Positions 1 through 11,378 of a stretch of 64,000 nucleotides of DNA are shown here, in pieces. Position numbers and translations under genes: made by a program. The notes beneath the pieces were generated by a model, which worked only from the letters and a program-made list of their open reading frames with translations, did not search any database and was not told the DNA's origin. Location: NCBI GenBank assembly GCA_004352715.1, contig SCFE01000026.1, positions 606,196-670,195 on the forward strand, given 5' to 3'. How positions within the stretch are numbered: position 1 is the first letter of the stretch; each line of letters opens with the position of its first letter. The stretch is from Hofstenia miamia (lineage: Eukaryota > Xenacoelomorpha > Acoela).

Positions 1-1469
1 CGATTTAGACTGAATAAATCAAAAAAATTTTTGTAAAAAATTGAAAAATTTAAAATCTAGGATCGTGAAATGCATTTTTTAGGTTCTATTTTCTCAATAT
101 TTTCAAAAATTTTCGCATTGGGTAATGATGACGATGTCCCCCCAATCCCCCCGTCCTGATTGGATGAAACGTCGTCCATGAAATAATATATCCTCGGCGC
201 CCCGTACGACGAGAAGGCCGAAGATCTTTGCCTTTGCAGAATCTCAATGCATATTTAATGTTCATTATTCATCGTAATTCAAATCAAATGTGTAGATATT
301 GTTCAAAATCTGGGGAAATCACGTTGTTTTATATTTCTTACTATATCTAGAAATATTTCAGCACAAGACTAGAAAAGCACTCGGAGAGCGCAGACCTCGG
401 CCCGGATCAGCACCAAAATTTAATGGATTTTTCCTTGGGTAGAGGCGCATCTCTGGTGAAAATTTGAGGTCAATCCATTTATTACTTTTTCCGAAAAGTT
501 GCTAACAGACAAACAACCAACGCTACCAAAACCATAACCTCCTTGGGGGAGGTAATAACTAGAAAAGATGAAATCAATTATTATTGTGTAAAATATTAAG
601 CGGGTGTCCACATCAATCAGCTTAAATCCTGGAGACCTCTTGAAGATGCTCCTTAACCCAAGAATGCTATAAATTCTCGAAAAACTGGTCATTTTCCACT
701 AAAACAGCTCTAATACATACATGTACAAATAAAAGTTTTCATATTTCACTTAAATTCAGATGGTTTATGGTTAATCGTCATTGATTTATATTTGCTTAAA
801 GTGTTAAGAGTTCTCTGTAATATGGTTGAAAGAATAAAGATCTTGAGATGTACATATAACTAAGTTATTTGACTGATGATTGTAGATATTTAATGAATTG
901 TCAATGTTCTGTGCTCGGAAACCTTTTGCATAATTGCCTTTAAGTTTCTAATGAAAATGCATCGCCACAGGCTGAAAAAATGTGTATATAATTCTAATCA
1001 TATTTTTGATATTGATTAAAAATTAAAGTTTGCTTCGTATAGCAGCAAAATATATTTGATAAGACCGCAATTTTTCAATTAACAAAAAAGTATAAATATA
1101 AACAAATAAGATAAATTCAAGTCAAAAAGGAAACAAAATTTCTGAAAACTATTTCAAAAAACGTAAGTATTTTCTAACTTGATGTCATTCCCAGTAATCT
1201 GTGGGGATCTGTAAAATAAATATTAAATGATATGATTGTTTTGTTCAAGAACTCATTTATATGCAACAAAACTTTGCTTTTTAGTGTTCTAGGACTCTGC
1301 TGTTATTTTTGCTACTATTTTTCATCATAATAAAAAAAATTTAATTGTTTTTTAATAAATATAACAACTCCGTAAAAATGTATTTATTCGTCAAAAACTA
1401 TGAAATTCTTTGTCTAAACTACAAACTATGATATGTAAAAATGATTTTCTAATGTTCAGTTTAACAAAT
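1..1469. other. AT-rich non-coding stretch, nothing recognised
   Basis: No open frame with coding character, structural RNA or repeat with visible boundaries was found. The only compositional change is a somewhat GC-richer patch at about 120-240 (runs of C, short CG-containing words). The open frame at 420-692 on the minus strand lacks family resemblance and is treated as chance. Confidence 0.4.
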
Positions 1470-1705
1470 TTACATTTTATGTTGGTGCCTCGATCTTAAA
1501 GAGCTTCTGGTCATCAGAGTGATGAGATGTTTGTAAGCACAATACGACAAGTTTCTTGCTGCATTCCATTTGCTGGGATAGAGCAACACTGCTTCCCAAA
1601 GCCGAAGCATAGCCTTTACCTCGAGAGCTGCCCCACTCAGAGCAGCACGAGTTGACTCCCTTGACCTTTTGGAAAGTGTATCCATGCCAAAATGCGTTGC
1701 AGTCC
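1470..1705 (-). CDS. Candidate terminal coding exon, unidentified protein
   Basis: On the minus strand a T-rich tract ending in TTTAG gives a plausible acceptor just above 1705. The frame then stays open to a TAA at 1470-1472 and gives about 78 residues. The composition (LSKRSRESTRAALSG, EVKAMLRLWEAVLLYPSKWN) looks like real helical protein, and the segment is GC-richer than its surroundings. I do not recognise the family. An internal ATG exists, but the acceptor suggests the last exon of a gene whose other exons lie at higher coordinates or are lost. A hAT-like element begins 75 bp away at 1780, so it could also be an orphaned exon or a transposon-captured fragment. Confidence 0.35.
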
Positions 1706-1779
1706 CTAAAGCGAAACTTTTAAATTTTTATGAATTGCATCAAACAATTTATACTTTGATTCACTAGCAAAGCATTGAT

Positions 1780-2457
1780 TAGGTTTCGGCCGTATGCGAT
1801 TTCTACGGGAACGGGACGGTATGAACTGACTATCGCCGATAATGGTGCTGAAACGGTTTTTCGTCAAAAAACAGCGCCTGGAAAAAAGTTATTGAACATT
1901 AAAAAGATGCTGATTATGCTTTAGAAAAATGCTGATTATGCTTTAGAAAAATGCTGATTATGCTTTAGAAAAATGCTGATTATGCTTTAGAAAAATGCTG
2001 ATTATGCTTTAGAAAAATGCTGATTATGCTTTAGAAAAATGCTGATTATGCTTTAGAAAAATGCTGAAAATGCTTTAGAAAAATGCGTAGTAGTCAAATA
2101 TCCTTCCAGTCACCTTGCTCAACAAAGGTAATCGATCTTTTTACTGGCACAGTACAAACTTTCCTAGGAATAAGACGTCAAATCGTCAGCAACGGTACCC
2201 GAGTCCGTGATCTTTCAAGGAAGAAGTTCGAAGCGCGTGCCCTTTTACGGCCAATCTCTCCACAATTCCCTTTTAGCTTGTGTCGATCCCTCATTTGGGT
2301 CATTTTCCTCCGTGATAACCTTGATGATGGGGATGTCATTGCTGCCTTTCCCAAGCATTTTAGATTCCATAAATTTGATAAATTGCGTCCTTTTGTGTTT
2401 TACTAAAAAAATGATACCGCCGGGAATGGTACGGTAACCGCATACCGCCGAAGCCTA
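1780..2457. mobile_element. hAT-like non-autonomous DNA transposon
   Basis: The ends are inverted and related: TAGGTTTCGGCCGTATGCG at the left and, read in reverse, TAGGCTTCGGCGGTATGCG at the right. They are flanked by near-identical 8-bp duplications, gcattgat (1772-1779) and gtattgat (2458-2465), which is the hAT target-site signature. The interior holds a 22-bp minisatellite and about 320 bp of GC-richer sequence that is open on the plus strand (2083-2406) and partly open in reverse. I recognise no transposase motif there. A related but solitary end lies near 31680-31755. Confidence 0.75.
1901..2087. repeat. 22-bp minisatellite, about 8 copies
   Basis: Tandem copies of AAAAATGCTGATTATGCTTTAG run almost without change for about 187 bp. 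Only the first copy (an extra G) and the last copies (GATTATG to GAAAATG, then a truncated unit) differ. The near-identity of the central units suggests recent expansion. It lies wholly inside the hAT-like element. Confidence 0.95.
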
Positions 2458-2796
2458 GTATTGATTTATAAGGGCTTACCGGATTAACTGTATAAAGTTG
2501 CACTTGCTGATGACAATAAATTTATTTTTGCATAAGAATGAGTTTTTAGTTATTAGAATGCTAATGAAACTCTAATTTAGTTCTGTCATGATCCCCTGAA
2601 TCAGAAAAAAGAAACACCTTGATTTATATAACAACACAATACAATATCCTGCCTAAAGTTCAAAACTATTACAAAGTTTACTTAAAATTGTAGCTTCATT
2701 TGAAATTGTATTAAAATACTACGTTTACGTATAGTATAATATGTATATAAGACCTTAATTCATAAAAAATCTTCATGTTCACAACCATTTCTGCCA

Positions 2797-3141
2797 CAGA
2801 GATGGCACGGACAGACATTTTCAGACCCGGCCTTCATCTATTATTTCAAGTCCGTTTTCGGCACGAGTTGTATTTTTTGAGCCCTTTTTCGAACCGTCAA
2901 TATTTATGATCCATTTCAACACATCGATTGTATAATGTAATTGTTTATTATTTTCTCATCAATGGATGGAATATGCAATTCTGTTAGCAGATTTTGTTTA
3001 CCTACCCACTTTATTAATAAATTTTTGCAGGGATATGTGTAAAATTATTTATATTTACAAGCTTGCTACAATTCATTTTATTCGGCCCGTTTTTTTATCT
3101 GAAATTTCCTAAATTTTGGGCCCGGCACGTCTCCATCTCTG
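2797..3141. mobile_element. Small hAT-like MITE (CAGAGATGG ends)
   Basis: The left end starts CAGAGATGGCACG and the right end, in reverse, CAGAGATGGAGACGTGCCGGG. The 8-bp flanks ttctgcca and agctgcca match at six positions, as expected of an old hAT-type target duplication. No coding sequence is seen. A second, solitary CAGAGATGGG-type end is visible in reverse at about 19805-19853. Confidence 0.6.
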
Positions 3142-3592
3142 AGCTGCCAAACATTAAAAAATCAACTTAGAATTTCAGGCTGTATTCTTGGTTGTAACAC
3201 TGGGTACATTGGGCCCCCTCTAATATTCTTGATATTACAAAATTATTATTCCAAATTGAAATTTATATTCTACATATTCAGTCTTGTTCGCTTGTCGAGA
3301 ATTTTGAATAGTTAATTATATAAATTTTAGTTTGAATGGAAAAAAATGAAGAATATTTCTTGGTGTTTAGTACTTAAGATTAAAAACGAACCTAGAAAAC
3401 CTATTGTTCTCCAAATTGGTCCCATTGAAACTGTACAGTGGCGTGTTTGTCTTTTTCTGTTTGAACACCAAATCTCTGAAGCTTGAAAACAAAGGCTCGT
3501 TCTAAATTGACAAAGTTTGATAAATGCATTAATAAGAAGAAAGTTTGCGCCATCAATAGTTTTCACTAAAACAGCACTTTTTTTGCAAGTAC

Positions 3593-5178
3593 AGTACTGG
3601 AAAAAAGAATTCGGCCACCCATGATTTGTCATAAATATTCTATGAAATGGACGCCAAGAATTTCATAGTTATTAATTAGGTTTGGGGTTGCAGAAAGAGG
3701 AATTCATCAATGTTGATAAACTATCACTGTTCACTTTAAATCTCAAGGAGAAATGCTACAATGCTTGTAGTTAGCTAATTTTTTCTAGAAAAATGTATTC
3801 GGCCACTTCAGACCAAACCAGAGAATCTGTAAAAAATTTCATTGGTTGAATTTTTTTCAGTCTATTTATATTGAAAATGTCTAATACCGTTTGTCTTCGC
3901 CATATATGATGTCTGGTTACGTACATCTTGCCATCCACGAGTTGATTATCTCCAAACATTTACAAGGGAAGAGGCTACCGTAATATAGCCCAACTTGTAG
4001 AGCGACCTCAAACTACTGTTGGGGATATCATCAGACGTTTCACTTCGGAAAACATCATTGCTCCCAAACAAAACTCCGGAAGATCAAAGAAGACCTTCAA
4101 AACCTCCCTTTCTAAGTGAAATTCCAGGAATGCTTCAGAGGAATTTTGCAAGAAATGTGCTGATTGGTCACCCTGTCACAACAAGAACTGTGCAAAACAT
4201 CCTGAAGAAGTACTTAATTGGCACTTTCGTGGCACCAAGAAAGCCATTCTTAACCTCAAAGCAAAGATTACGCCGGGTGAGGGGGGCCAATTTAATGGGA
4301 GACAATTCATCTGAACATTAGTCTAATGATATAGTTTCAGATGAGTCAAGATTTGAGCTATACTCATCGAAAAGAATGTTGATAAAGAGACCAACTGGGC
4401 AGAAGGTCAGATACTTGCCTCAACTTACTCGGGGGAACATGAATTATGGTGAGAAGTCTGTAAAGGTATGGGATGCAATATGGAAGTGTAGCCTTCTCAA
4501 GATTGTTCACATCACTAGTACTCTCCTAAGCTGTTAATATGCTTGGATTCTAGAGAAGGAACTCTTGCCACTCCTTACAAGTGATCAATATATGAGCAGT
4601 ATGGTCCTCCATGTTATACCTCAAAAGAAATGACAAATTTCCTCCACAATAATGGGGTTGCTATCCTTGCTGACTGGCCTGACCAATCTCCAGACCTAAA
4701 CATTATCGAAAATAAGTGGAAAGAGATCAAATATCAAAATGGACAGTATAGTCTTCATATTGAAGACGATCTGTGGAGCCCAATAAAAAAAAATCTTATG
4801 CAATTCCCAACAGCTTTATTGAAATACTTTTTGCTTCAATCCCTGATAGCCTTGAAGCTGTTACTCGCTCAAAGGGACACCCTACAAAATATTAGAAGAG
4901 AGAATATTGTTGCATCAATTATTAATTTATGTATCAAATTTTGAATTTACGTTTTTCGGATTTGGTCATTTGTTAAAATTTTTCAGGTGGCCGAATACAT
5001 TTTTCCAATACAAGTCTTGCCAATACATGTCAATTGTTATTCTACATATTTTATGGTATTAGACACAAATTTTCATTTCAAAGTAACACTTAGTTATAAT
5101 TTTAGGCACACTCTATCCAATGAATGTTCATTATTTATTCAAAATAGCAAGGTGGTCGAATTCATATTTCCAGCACTG
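3593..5178 (+). mobile_element. Tc1-type transposon with IR/DR ends (degenerate)
   Basis: The element is bounded by TA dinucleotides (3591-3592 and 5179-5180) and starts CAGTACTGGAAAAAAGAATTCGG; the right end reads the same way in reverse with a few changes. Each end has an inner second copy of the motif (GAAAAATGTATTCGGCCACT near 3786, and its inverse near 4985-5015), about 165-190 bp inside the outer copy. Paired outer and inner repeats at both ends are the IR/DR layout known from Sleeping Beauty-like Tc1 elements. Total length is about 1.59 kb, normal for the family. The transposase inside is broken. Confidence 0.88.
3961..4944 (+). pseudogene. Tc1-like transposase remnant
   Basis: Transposases of this family cut and paste the element at TA sites using a DDE/D catalytic triad in an RNase H fold. 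Visible pieces in order: a paired-type helix-turn-helix (GRGYRNIAQLVERPQTTVG, from 3968) with a linker NSGRSKK; a second DNA-binding piece around 4100-4300 (TTRTVQNILKKYLIG); the first catalytic region SDESRFELYSS around 4340-4375; and the last catalytic region WPDQSPDLNIIENKWKEIK at 4675-4731. Stops and frameshifts separate them, including a stop at 4319-4321. The segment with the second Asp is degraded, so no functional protein is made. Confidence 0.85.
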
Positions 5179-5303
5179 TATGTGACCAAATCAGAAATAT
5201 GTAGCATTAAAAAGTGAAGTTCAATTTGGAAATATGTAGTGAAAACCGCAATTTATGTATTTCTAAGATGAGCATTATGTTAAAATGATGTCAAATGCAA
5301 ATC

Positions 5304-5684
5304 AGACTTGTCAAAGAGCCGACATTTCCAAGCTCGGCTCGGCTCGGCTCGGCTCGGCTCGGCTCGTTTAAATTTTGTGTAAGTTCGGCTCGGCTATGCT
5401 CACCATATAAAATCTTCGAATGAGGCTCGTTTTAGCTCGGTATTTTTTTAAAAATATTGTGCTCAAAGAATTTTTTACATAGCTCTTCCTATTATTTAAT
5501 AAACATTTTTTAAATAAGATTATAGGAAAGGTATACTGAATGCAAAAAAACAAGAAAAATCTCCATAATCAAATTAACAAACAGAACTATAAACTTGCAT
5601 TGCCTAAAATAGGCTCGTTTTGGGCTCGTTGTATATCAAATACTGTGTTCAAGCTCAGCTCGGCTCGGCTCGTTGACAAGTCTG
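5304..5684. mobile_element. hAT-like MITE, GGCTC family, copy 1
   Basis: Inverted ends CAGACTTGTCAAAGAGC and GCTCGTTGACAAGTCTG enclose 381 bp. Flanks atgcaaat (5296-5303) and ctgcaaat (5685-5692) match at seven of eight positions, the hAT target-duplication size. The subterminal sequence is an expanded GGCTC pentamer array (about 5333-5367) and the interior has scattered GGCTCG words. No coding content. Copies 2 and 3 are at 10708-11101 and 37517-37867. Confidence 0.85.
5335..5367. repeat. (GGCTC)n pentanucleotide array
   Basis: About six and a half uninterrupted GGCTC units occur at one end of the MITE. The other end has only three. Copies 2 and 3 have shorter and interrupted arrays in both termini, so this array has expanded since insertion or differs between source elements. 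Confidence 0.9.
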
Positions 5685-5692
5685 CTGCAAAT

Positions 5693-6850
5693 TTATACAA
5701 ATTAATACATTTTTATTGAAAAAATTAATACAAAGTTTATTGAAAATGTTGAAATAGATACCTTTATATTAACTATATGGACATTACTGTGATTGTCCTC
5801 AGGAAGTAGTGATTCGATTGTGTGATCATTATAGCTCATAAGTACCCGAAAGGTACCCTAAATTAATACATAATTATGCACGTATGCGTTTATTTTCTTA
5901 CATTCTGTCTGTTGTTTGTCGCCTGTGTTTGACACGCGTCGTCTAAATTTTGCATTTGATCGGAAGGATTCAATGGTTTGTTCAATGCCGCCAAAATCAA
6001 CTAAAAGAAATCAATTGTTGAATTTATCATTCAATTCCAAGAAAAGGTACATTGTTGTCCCATTGCAATCTGTAAAATTGTAATTGACAGAAATTAATTC
6101 AAAAAATTTCGCAGATTATAAAACATAGTAATATTTCCAAATAGAGAAAAAATTCAATTTTCCAGATATAAATACAAAAAGAAAACCCATTATTTTAAAT
6201 GGGAGTACATGTATATATTAATGAATTTAATTCAACAAGAATTTGCTATTTTGGTGTTATTTAAATCTTACTGGTTTAACATTCTTTTTGGGTTCATGTT
6301 GAACCAAAGCCTCTTTAACGCTTTTGTTATCAATGTTATCCATGGGTCTTTTCTCATTGTCATCGTAAAAATCTTCCAACTAAACATTAATGACAAGCAA
6401 ACTATATAGCTTCTCCACATGCATATACATTCTTATACTAGCTATAAGTTTCATTTCAAAACTTCTATTAACGAAGATTAGGAATATTTTGTAGTTTATA
6501 TTTATAATTTTTATGTGCTTGTCTGACTGTTTGTCATCGGGGTTTTTCAAGAACCTTTATGAAAAAATACTTGAGATATCTACTAGACTAACGTAGATCC
6601 CATTACATTTTCAGACTAATCCAGATTTCTTTAACAATGCTATCGAATGGCTTATAACAATATTTCAAGCAATATGTATCAAATTCCCAACAATTTTTGG
6701 AATTTCAAACGAAAGTTTCTGAATGATTGCTCTTGTTTAGCTTATTTTCAATACAAACCAGGATAGTTGAATATCAAGAGAAAAGCACAAAAGCACGGTA
6801 ATTTTTTGTGCTGACCATACAATGGCTTCAATACCCAATGGTGCGGTGAT
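5693..6850. other. AT-rich stretch, nothing recognised
   Basis: No exon, RNA gene or bounded repeat was seen on either strand. The small open frame at 6209-6409 has hydrophobic low-complexity composition and no splice or family support. Confidence 0.4.
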
Positions 6851-7328
6851 CAGAGTTGGAACCGGTCACGTTTTTGCTGACCTAACTGAACCGGCCAACC
6901 TTTTTATCAAACGGCAATTTGGGAAATATTCTCATTCGCAAAATACCGCTAAAGATAGAAAATCATGCTTTTACAGAACAATATTGGCAATATTTTAAAA
7001 TGAGGAAAGGACTTCCAAATAATGTCAACAATCTTGGTCTTATGTGCATATATAGTCTGAAATCTTCATGATCTCACTCTTAGCACGTAAAATACAAAAA
7101 TTTCTCTCTCATATCTAAAGAAAGTAACCTAACCCAAAGCCTCCCCCTCCACCTATCTACCATAATCTTAGGAATACAGCACTGAGATAATAATTGGGGG
7201 CTTCAGATCTACTCGCAGTTCTCATTTGTAGGACTAGTGAACCCCGGTTAACCCTCATGACAAAAAATCATGACCCAACCCGACCGGCTTTCCAACGAGC
7301 CTGTAAGGGCAAACCGGTTCCAACTCTG
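6851..7328. mobile_element. hAT-like MITE (CAGAGTTGGAACCGG ends)
   Basis: The left end CAGAGTTGGAACCGGT and the right end, ACCGGTTCCAACTCTG, are inverted. The 8-bp flanks gcggtgat and ttggtgat agree at six positions. The subterminal regions are rich in ACCGG/CCGGTT words, probably transposase-binding sites. The 478-bp interior shows no coding sequence. Confidence 0.8.
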
Positions 7329-7336
7329 TTGGTGAT

Positions 7337-8174
7337 AATAAATTCATCAAGTGATGAATCTTAATGTTTTTTAGCTTAAACTGTCTGGGGATTTTTCAAA
7401 ATTTTTCCTGATTGTATAAAAAATTTTTTAAACGCTTATTGTTCAAAAACTAGTAATGCTATGCTCGATCAGAAGGTACCATGTGAGAGAGGACAGTTTT
7501 CATAGGTCTATTGATCTCTGGCGTTGCGCACGGTACGCCTCAAAGGGCTTAGGACATCTTTGCACATATTAAGAAACTACGAAGTCCTTTGTTGCACCAT
7601 GGACTCAAAAGTTCCTAAACTATCCGTATATAATATTAATTTTCCTACTTACTTTTTTCTGAATAAAAATAAGTTTTTAAAAAATAGGAAAATTATACCA
7701 ACAATATAGAAACAATATCATACATAAAATAAGCAAATATTAATATTTAGAAACAATTCATAACTTTTCTTGATAAATGGTTGTTTTGATGTTAACTACA
7801 GCGAAAAATTCGTTTATGTTGTAGGAGACTCTCTGATCACATGTTTGATATCCCAAGAACAAAGAAACACTAGTCCGACAATACTTTTTGGATTCATTAA
7901 CCATAGATCGCAAATGCGTTGCATAAGGAAATGCAACTACTTTGTTTAGCTGGTCTCAAGATTCGATTAAACCGGTTCTATTGGAAGTTCTTTTCAGAAG
8001 TGTTCACTATCCATAACTCTTGCACATGATCCATACGCAGTATATGTTGGGTTGTCGAAATCATAATGAGGTATATGTTTACAGTACATTATTGGACTGT
8101 ATCGCATACGCCATTTGCAATATAAATCTCTTAAAATACTGCAAAGTCTTTGGAGATGCCCTATGAAACTCCTC
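7337..8174. other. Stretch without an assigned gene
   Basis: A GC-richer patch at about 7490-7610 and a minus-strand open frame at 7994-8194 (containing HYDFDNPTYTAYGSC) are the only notable sequences. Neither could be linked to a family or to neighbouring exons. Confidence 0.3.
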
Positions 8175-8276
8175 GGATGCTGATTGGATGACACGAAAAG
8201 ATTTTTAGTTTGCGGATGCTGATTGGATGACAGGAAAAAAATTTTAGTTTGCAGATGCTGATTGGATGAGGATTAG
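8175..8276. repeat. 39-bp tandem repeat, about 2.6 copies
   Basis: Units begin GGATGCTGATTGGATGACA and end TTTTAGTTTGC, at 8175-8213 and 8214-8252, with a partial third unit to 8276. The units differ at a handful of positions. Confidence 0.85.
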
Positions 8277-8699
8277 AGAATGTACATGTATATATATATA
8301 TACTAAATTTATGGTACTTACATATAAAATCATTCATTAAAAAACAAAACAGTTTCAATTTAATAATTAATACCTTCACTTTTTTCCATTTTCTATCAAT
8401 GCGAACGTATAGTGAATTTTTTGATATTACAAATTGTCCATCACGTAGACTTGCACCGGCATTAATAAAATCAGATTCTTTAGCAAATATTTGTATCTAA
8501 ACAGCTACTTTTTATTCTAAAACTATCGGTGATAAAAAATTGCGAGAGAATTTTAGTTTTGGGAATTATTTAATATTATTTTAATTGACACTTAGCTAGC
8601 TCTTTCCAATATTTTTCCGTTTCTGGAAGCTTAAATAAGTGTGTAAAGCATATTTAAAATTTTATGCACATGGCATTCTTAAATGAAGCATATATATTA

Positions 8700-9543
8700 N
8701 NNNNNNNNNNNNNNNNNNNNNNNNNNNNNNNNNNNNNNNNNNNNNNNNNNNNNNNNNNNNNNNNNNNNNNNNNNNNNNNNNNNNNNNNNNNNNNNNNNNN
8801 NNNNNNNNNNNNNNNNNNNNNNNNNNNNNNNNNNNNNNNNNNNNNNNNNNNNNNNNNNNNNNNNNNNNNNNNNNNNNNNNNNNNNNNNNNNNNNNNNNNN
8901 NNNNNNNNNNNNNNNNNNNNNNNNNNNNNNNNNNNNNNNNNNNNNNNNNNNNNNNNNNNNNNNNNNNNNNNNNNNNNNNNNNNNNNNNNNNNNNNNNNNN
9001 NNNNNNNNNNNNNNNNNNNNNNNNNNNNNNNNNNNNNNNNNNNNNNNNNNNNNNNNNNNNNNNNNNNNNNNNNNNNNNNNNNNNNNNNNNNNNNNNNNNN
9101 NNNNNNNNNNNNNNNNNNNNNNNNNNNNNNNNNNNNNNNNNNNNNNNNNNNNNNNNNNNNNNNNNNNNNNNNNNNNNNNNNNNNNNNNNNNNNNNNNNNN
9201 NNNNNNNNNNNNNNNNNNNNNNNNNNNNNNNNNNNNNNNNNNNNNNNNNNNNNNNNNNNNNNNNNNNNNNNNNNNNNNNNNNNNNNNNNNNNNNNNNNNN
9301 NNNNNNNNNNNNNNNNNNNNNNNNNNNNNNNNNNNNNNNNNNNNNNNNNNNNNNNNNNNNNNNNNNNNNNNNNNNNNNNNNNNNNNNNNNNNNNNNNNNN
9401 NNNNNNNNNNNNNNNNNNNNNNNNNNNNNNNNNNNNNNNNNNNNNNNNNNNNNNNNNNNNNNNNNNNNNNNNNNNNNNNNNNNNNNNNNNNNNNNNNNNN
9501 NNNNNNNNNNNNNNNNNNNNNNNNNNNNNNNNNNNNNNNNNNN
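8700..9543. other. Assembly gap inside an AT microsatellite
   Basis: 844 N. The right flank is (TA)n (9544-9574), followed after about 25 bp by a second (TA)n run (9600-9631), so the break is probably caused by the repeat. Long apparent open frames across the gap are artefacts. Confidence 0.95.
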
Positions 9544-9577
<34 letters not shown>

Positions 9578-9594
9578 TAATGATGGTAACATTT

Positions 9595-9638
<44 letters not shown>

Positions 9639-9639
9639 T

Positions 9640-10378
9640 TAGTGCTGTGCGTCCCAACCCACTTTAACTGGATTAACTGGACCGGATTGCTTCTTAACTT
9701 AACCGGATTTAATCGGTTTTAACCGGATCCTAAAAATTAGCGCTTGCTTGGTTACATACCGTACATCTATGCTGCATCTATATTTAATTCTTATATGTCA
9801 AAATCAAATTGCTCTATTTCTATGTATTAATATCATATCGTCTTATTTATCAATTTTAAGGAATTTTACGGTATATATTTTCTTAATAGGCTATATTATA
9901 CCTATATCCACATTATGAAGCAAGCATTATTGAGAATGATCGTAGTCTATCAAAATTTAATCAAGAAAATATATACTCAAATAGTGTTTATAAATAAGAA
10001 TTAAATAATAAATTTAGAACTTTATGAATAAATTGAAATCTATTCTATATAGCAACATCAAGCTGAATTTAAACTTCTTGGAGTTGATATTTTTTAAAAT
10101 GGCGCACGAATTATTGCAATTCTAGAATTTGAAAGGTGAAAATGTAGAGTAGGACTAAAATTGCTATAGGGATTTTTTTTGCACCCTTTCCCAAAATCGC
10201 TATTGTTCTCTAATACCGCAATCATTGTAATCAATAAATTTTGCAAATCAGAGATAGAATTACATAACCGGATTTTAACCTGATTAACCGCCTCCTGCAG
10301 ATTAACCGGCTTTAACCGGACCGGACTGGTTTACCTGGTTTTAACCTGACCGGATCAGCCGGAACGGACCCAGCACTA
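9640..10378. mobile_element. hAT-like MITE (TAGTGCTG ends, ACCGG-rich)
   Basis: The left end TAGTGCTGTGCGTCCC and the right end in reverse, TAGTGCTGGGTCCGTTCC, are inverted. The flanks are atatatat on both sides (9632-9639 and 10379-10386), an 8-bp duplication or insertion into a TA microsatellite. Both subterminal regions carry many TTAACCGG/ACCGGA words in inverted arrangement, and the middle is AT-rich and non-coding. Related in style, but not identical, to the element at 6851. Confidence 0.78.
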
Positions 10379-10707
10379 ATATATATGTGTATATATATAT
10401 GTGTGTATATATATATATATAGTAAAATTTTATGTCTTAATTATGATATATAGAGTTAGCCATGGCTGAATTTATCCGAGAAAAGGTCGCGAAAGCAAGC
10501 CAGAGATGCAATTCCAAAAACGGACTTGTAATTCAGGCTAGCCAAATATTCTAACATTGAATAGGAATTTAATTCCACTTGAATCAATTATTTGTGAAAT
10601 GTTAAACGCAGTCGTATTTAAGAAGTGAAGAAATTTGCACAACTATTGTATAATTTTCTAATTAAATGCTAATAAAATGCCTACTTCTATATGTAGTGTA
10701 TATATAG

Positions 10708-11101
10708 CAGACTTGTCAACGAGGTGAGATTCTAACGAGCCGAGCCGATCCGAGCCAAGCCGAGCCGAGCCGAACTTGAGCAGAGCATTGGATATACAAC
10801 GAGCCCAAAACGAGCCGTTTTTAAGCAAACCAAATTTATAGTGCTGCTTGTTAATTTGATTATGGAGATTTTTCTTATTTTTTCATTCAATATTCCTTAC
10901 TTTTAATCTTATTTTAGAAATGTTTATTAAATAATAGGAAGAGCAATGGAAAAAATTCTGAGAGCACAATATTTTAAAAAAAATATCGAGCTAAAACGAG
11001 CCTCATTGAAAGATTTTATGCGGCGAGCCGAGCCGAACTTACTCAAAATTTAAACGAGCCGAGCCGAGCCGAGCTTAGAAATTACAGCTCGTTGACAAGT
11101 G
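10708..11101. mobile_element. hAT-like MITE, GGCTC family, copy 2
   Basis: Opposite orientation to copy 1. It starts CAGACTTGTCAACGAG and ends GCTCGTTGACAAGTG, having lost two bases of the terminal CTG. Flanks atatatag (10700-10707) and atgtatag (11102-11109) match at seven of eight positions. The interior matches copy 1 in reverse, including the GAGCCGAGCC arrays and the AT-rich core. Confidence 0.85.
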
Positions 11102-11378
11102 ATGTATAGTATAGATCATTTATTATATAAAACAAATTAATGGTGTTTTTTAGACACAATTAAAAAATCTGAGAAGGATTAATATTGGAGTATTGCATAG
11201 ATGCTTTGGAAGAACTAGAATTTATTAATATGGGTTGCAAACTATAATTTTGGGTTTAAATAAGTGGAAACTTACGCTTTCTGGTTCGTGTTCCTAAATA
11301 GAATTTGTTTAATTTTCTTTGTAAAAGAATTGAATTCAACAGTTTATGAATATACTAAAAATTAATCATGATTTATAC

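Noticed and set aside
5335-5367. GGCTC array considered as a CRISPR-like or telomeric repeat
   Set aside because: No spacers, wrong organism type and unit; it is part of a MITE terminus.
7994-8194. Minus-strand frame containing HYDFDNPTYTAYGSC
   Set aside because: HYDFDNP recalls a motif of Cactin-like proteins, but the rest does not fit and no splice sites connect it to other exons.
8654-9642. Long open frames across the N run (also at 15964-16350, 37488-37836, 50616-51756, 61403-62510)
   Set aside because: They consist almost entirely of unknown residues from assembly gaps and TA repeats.
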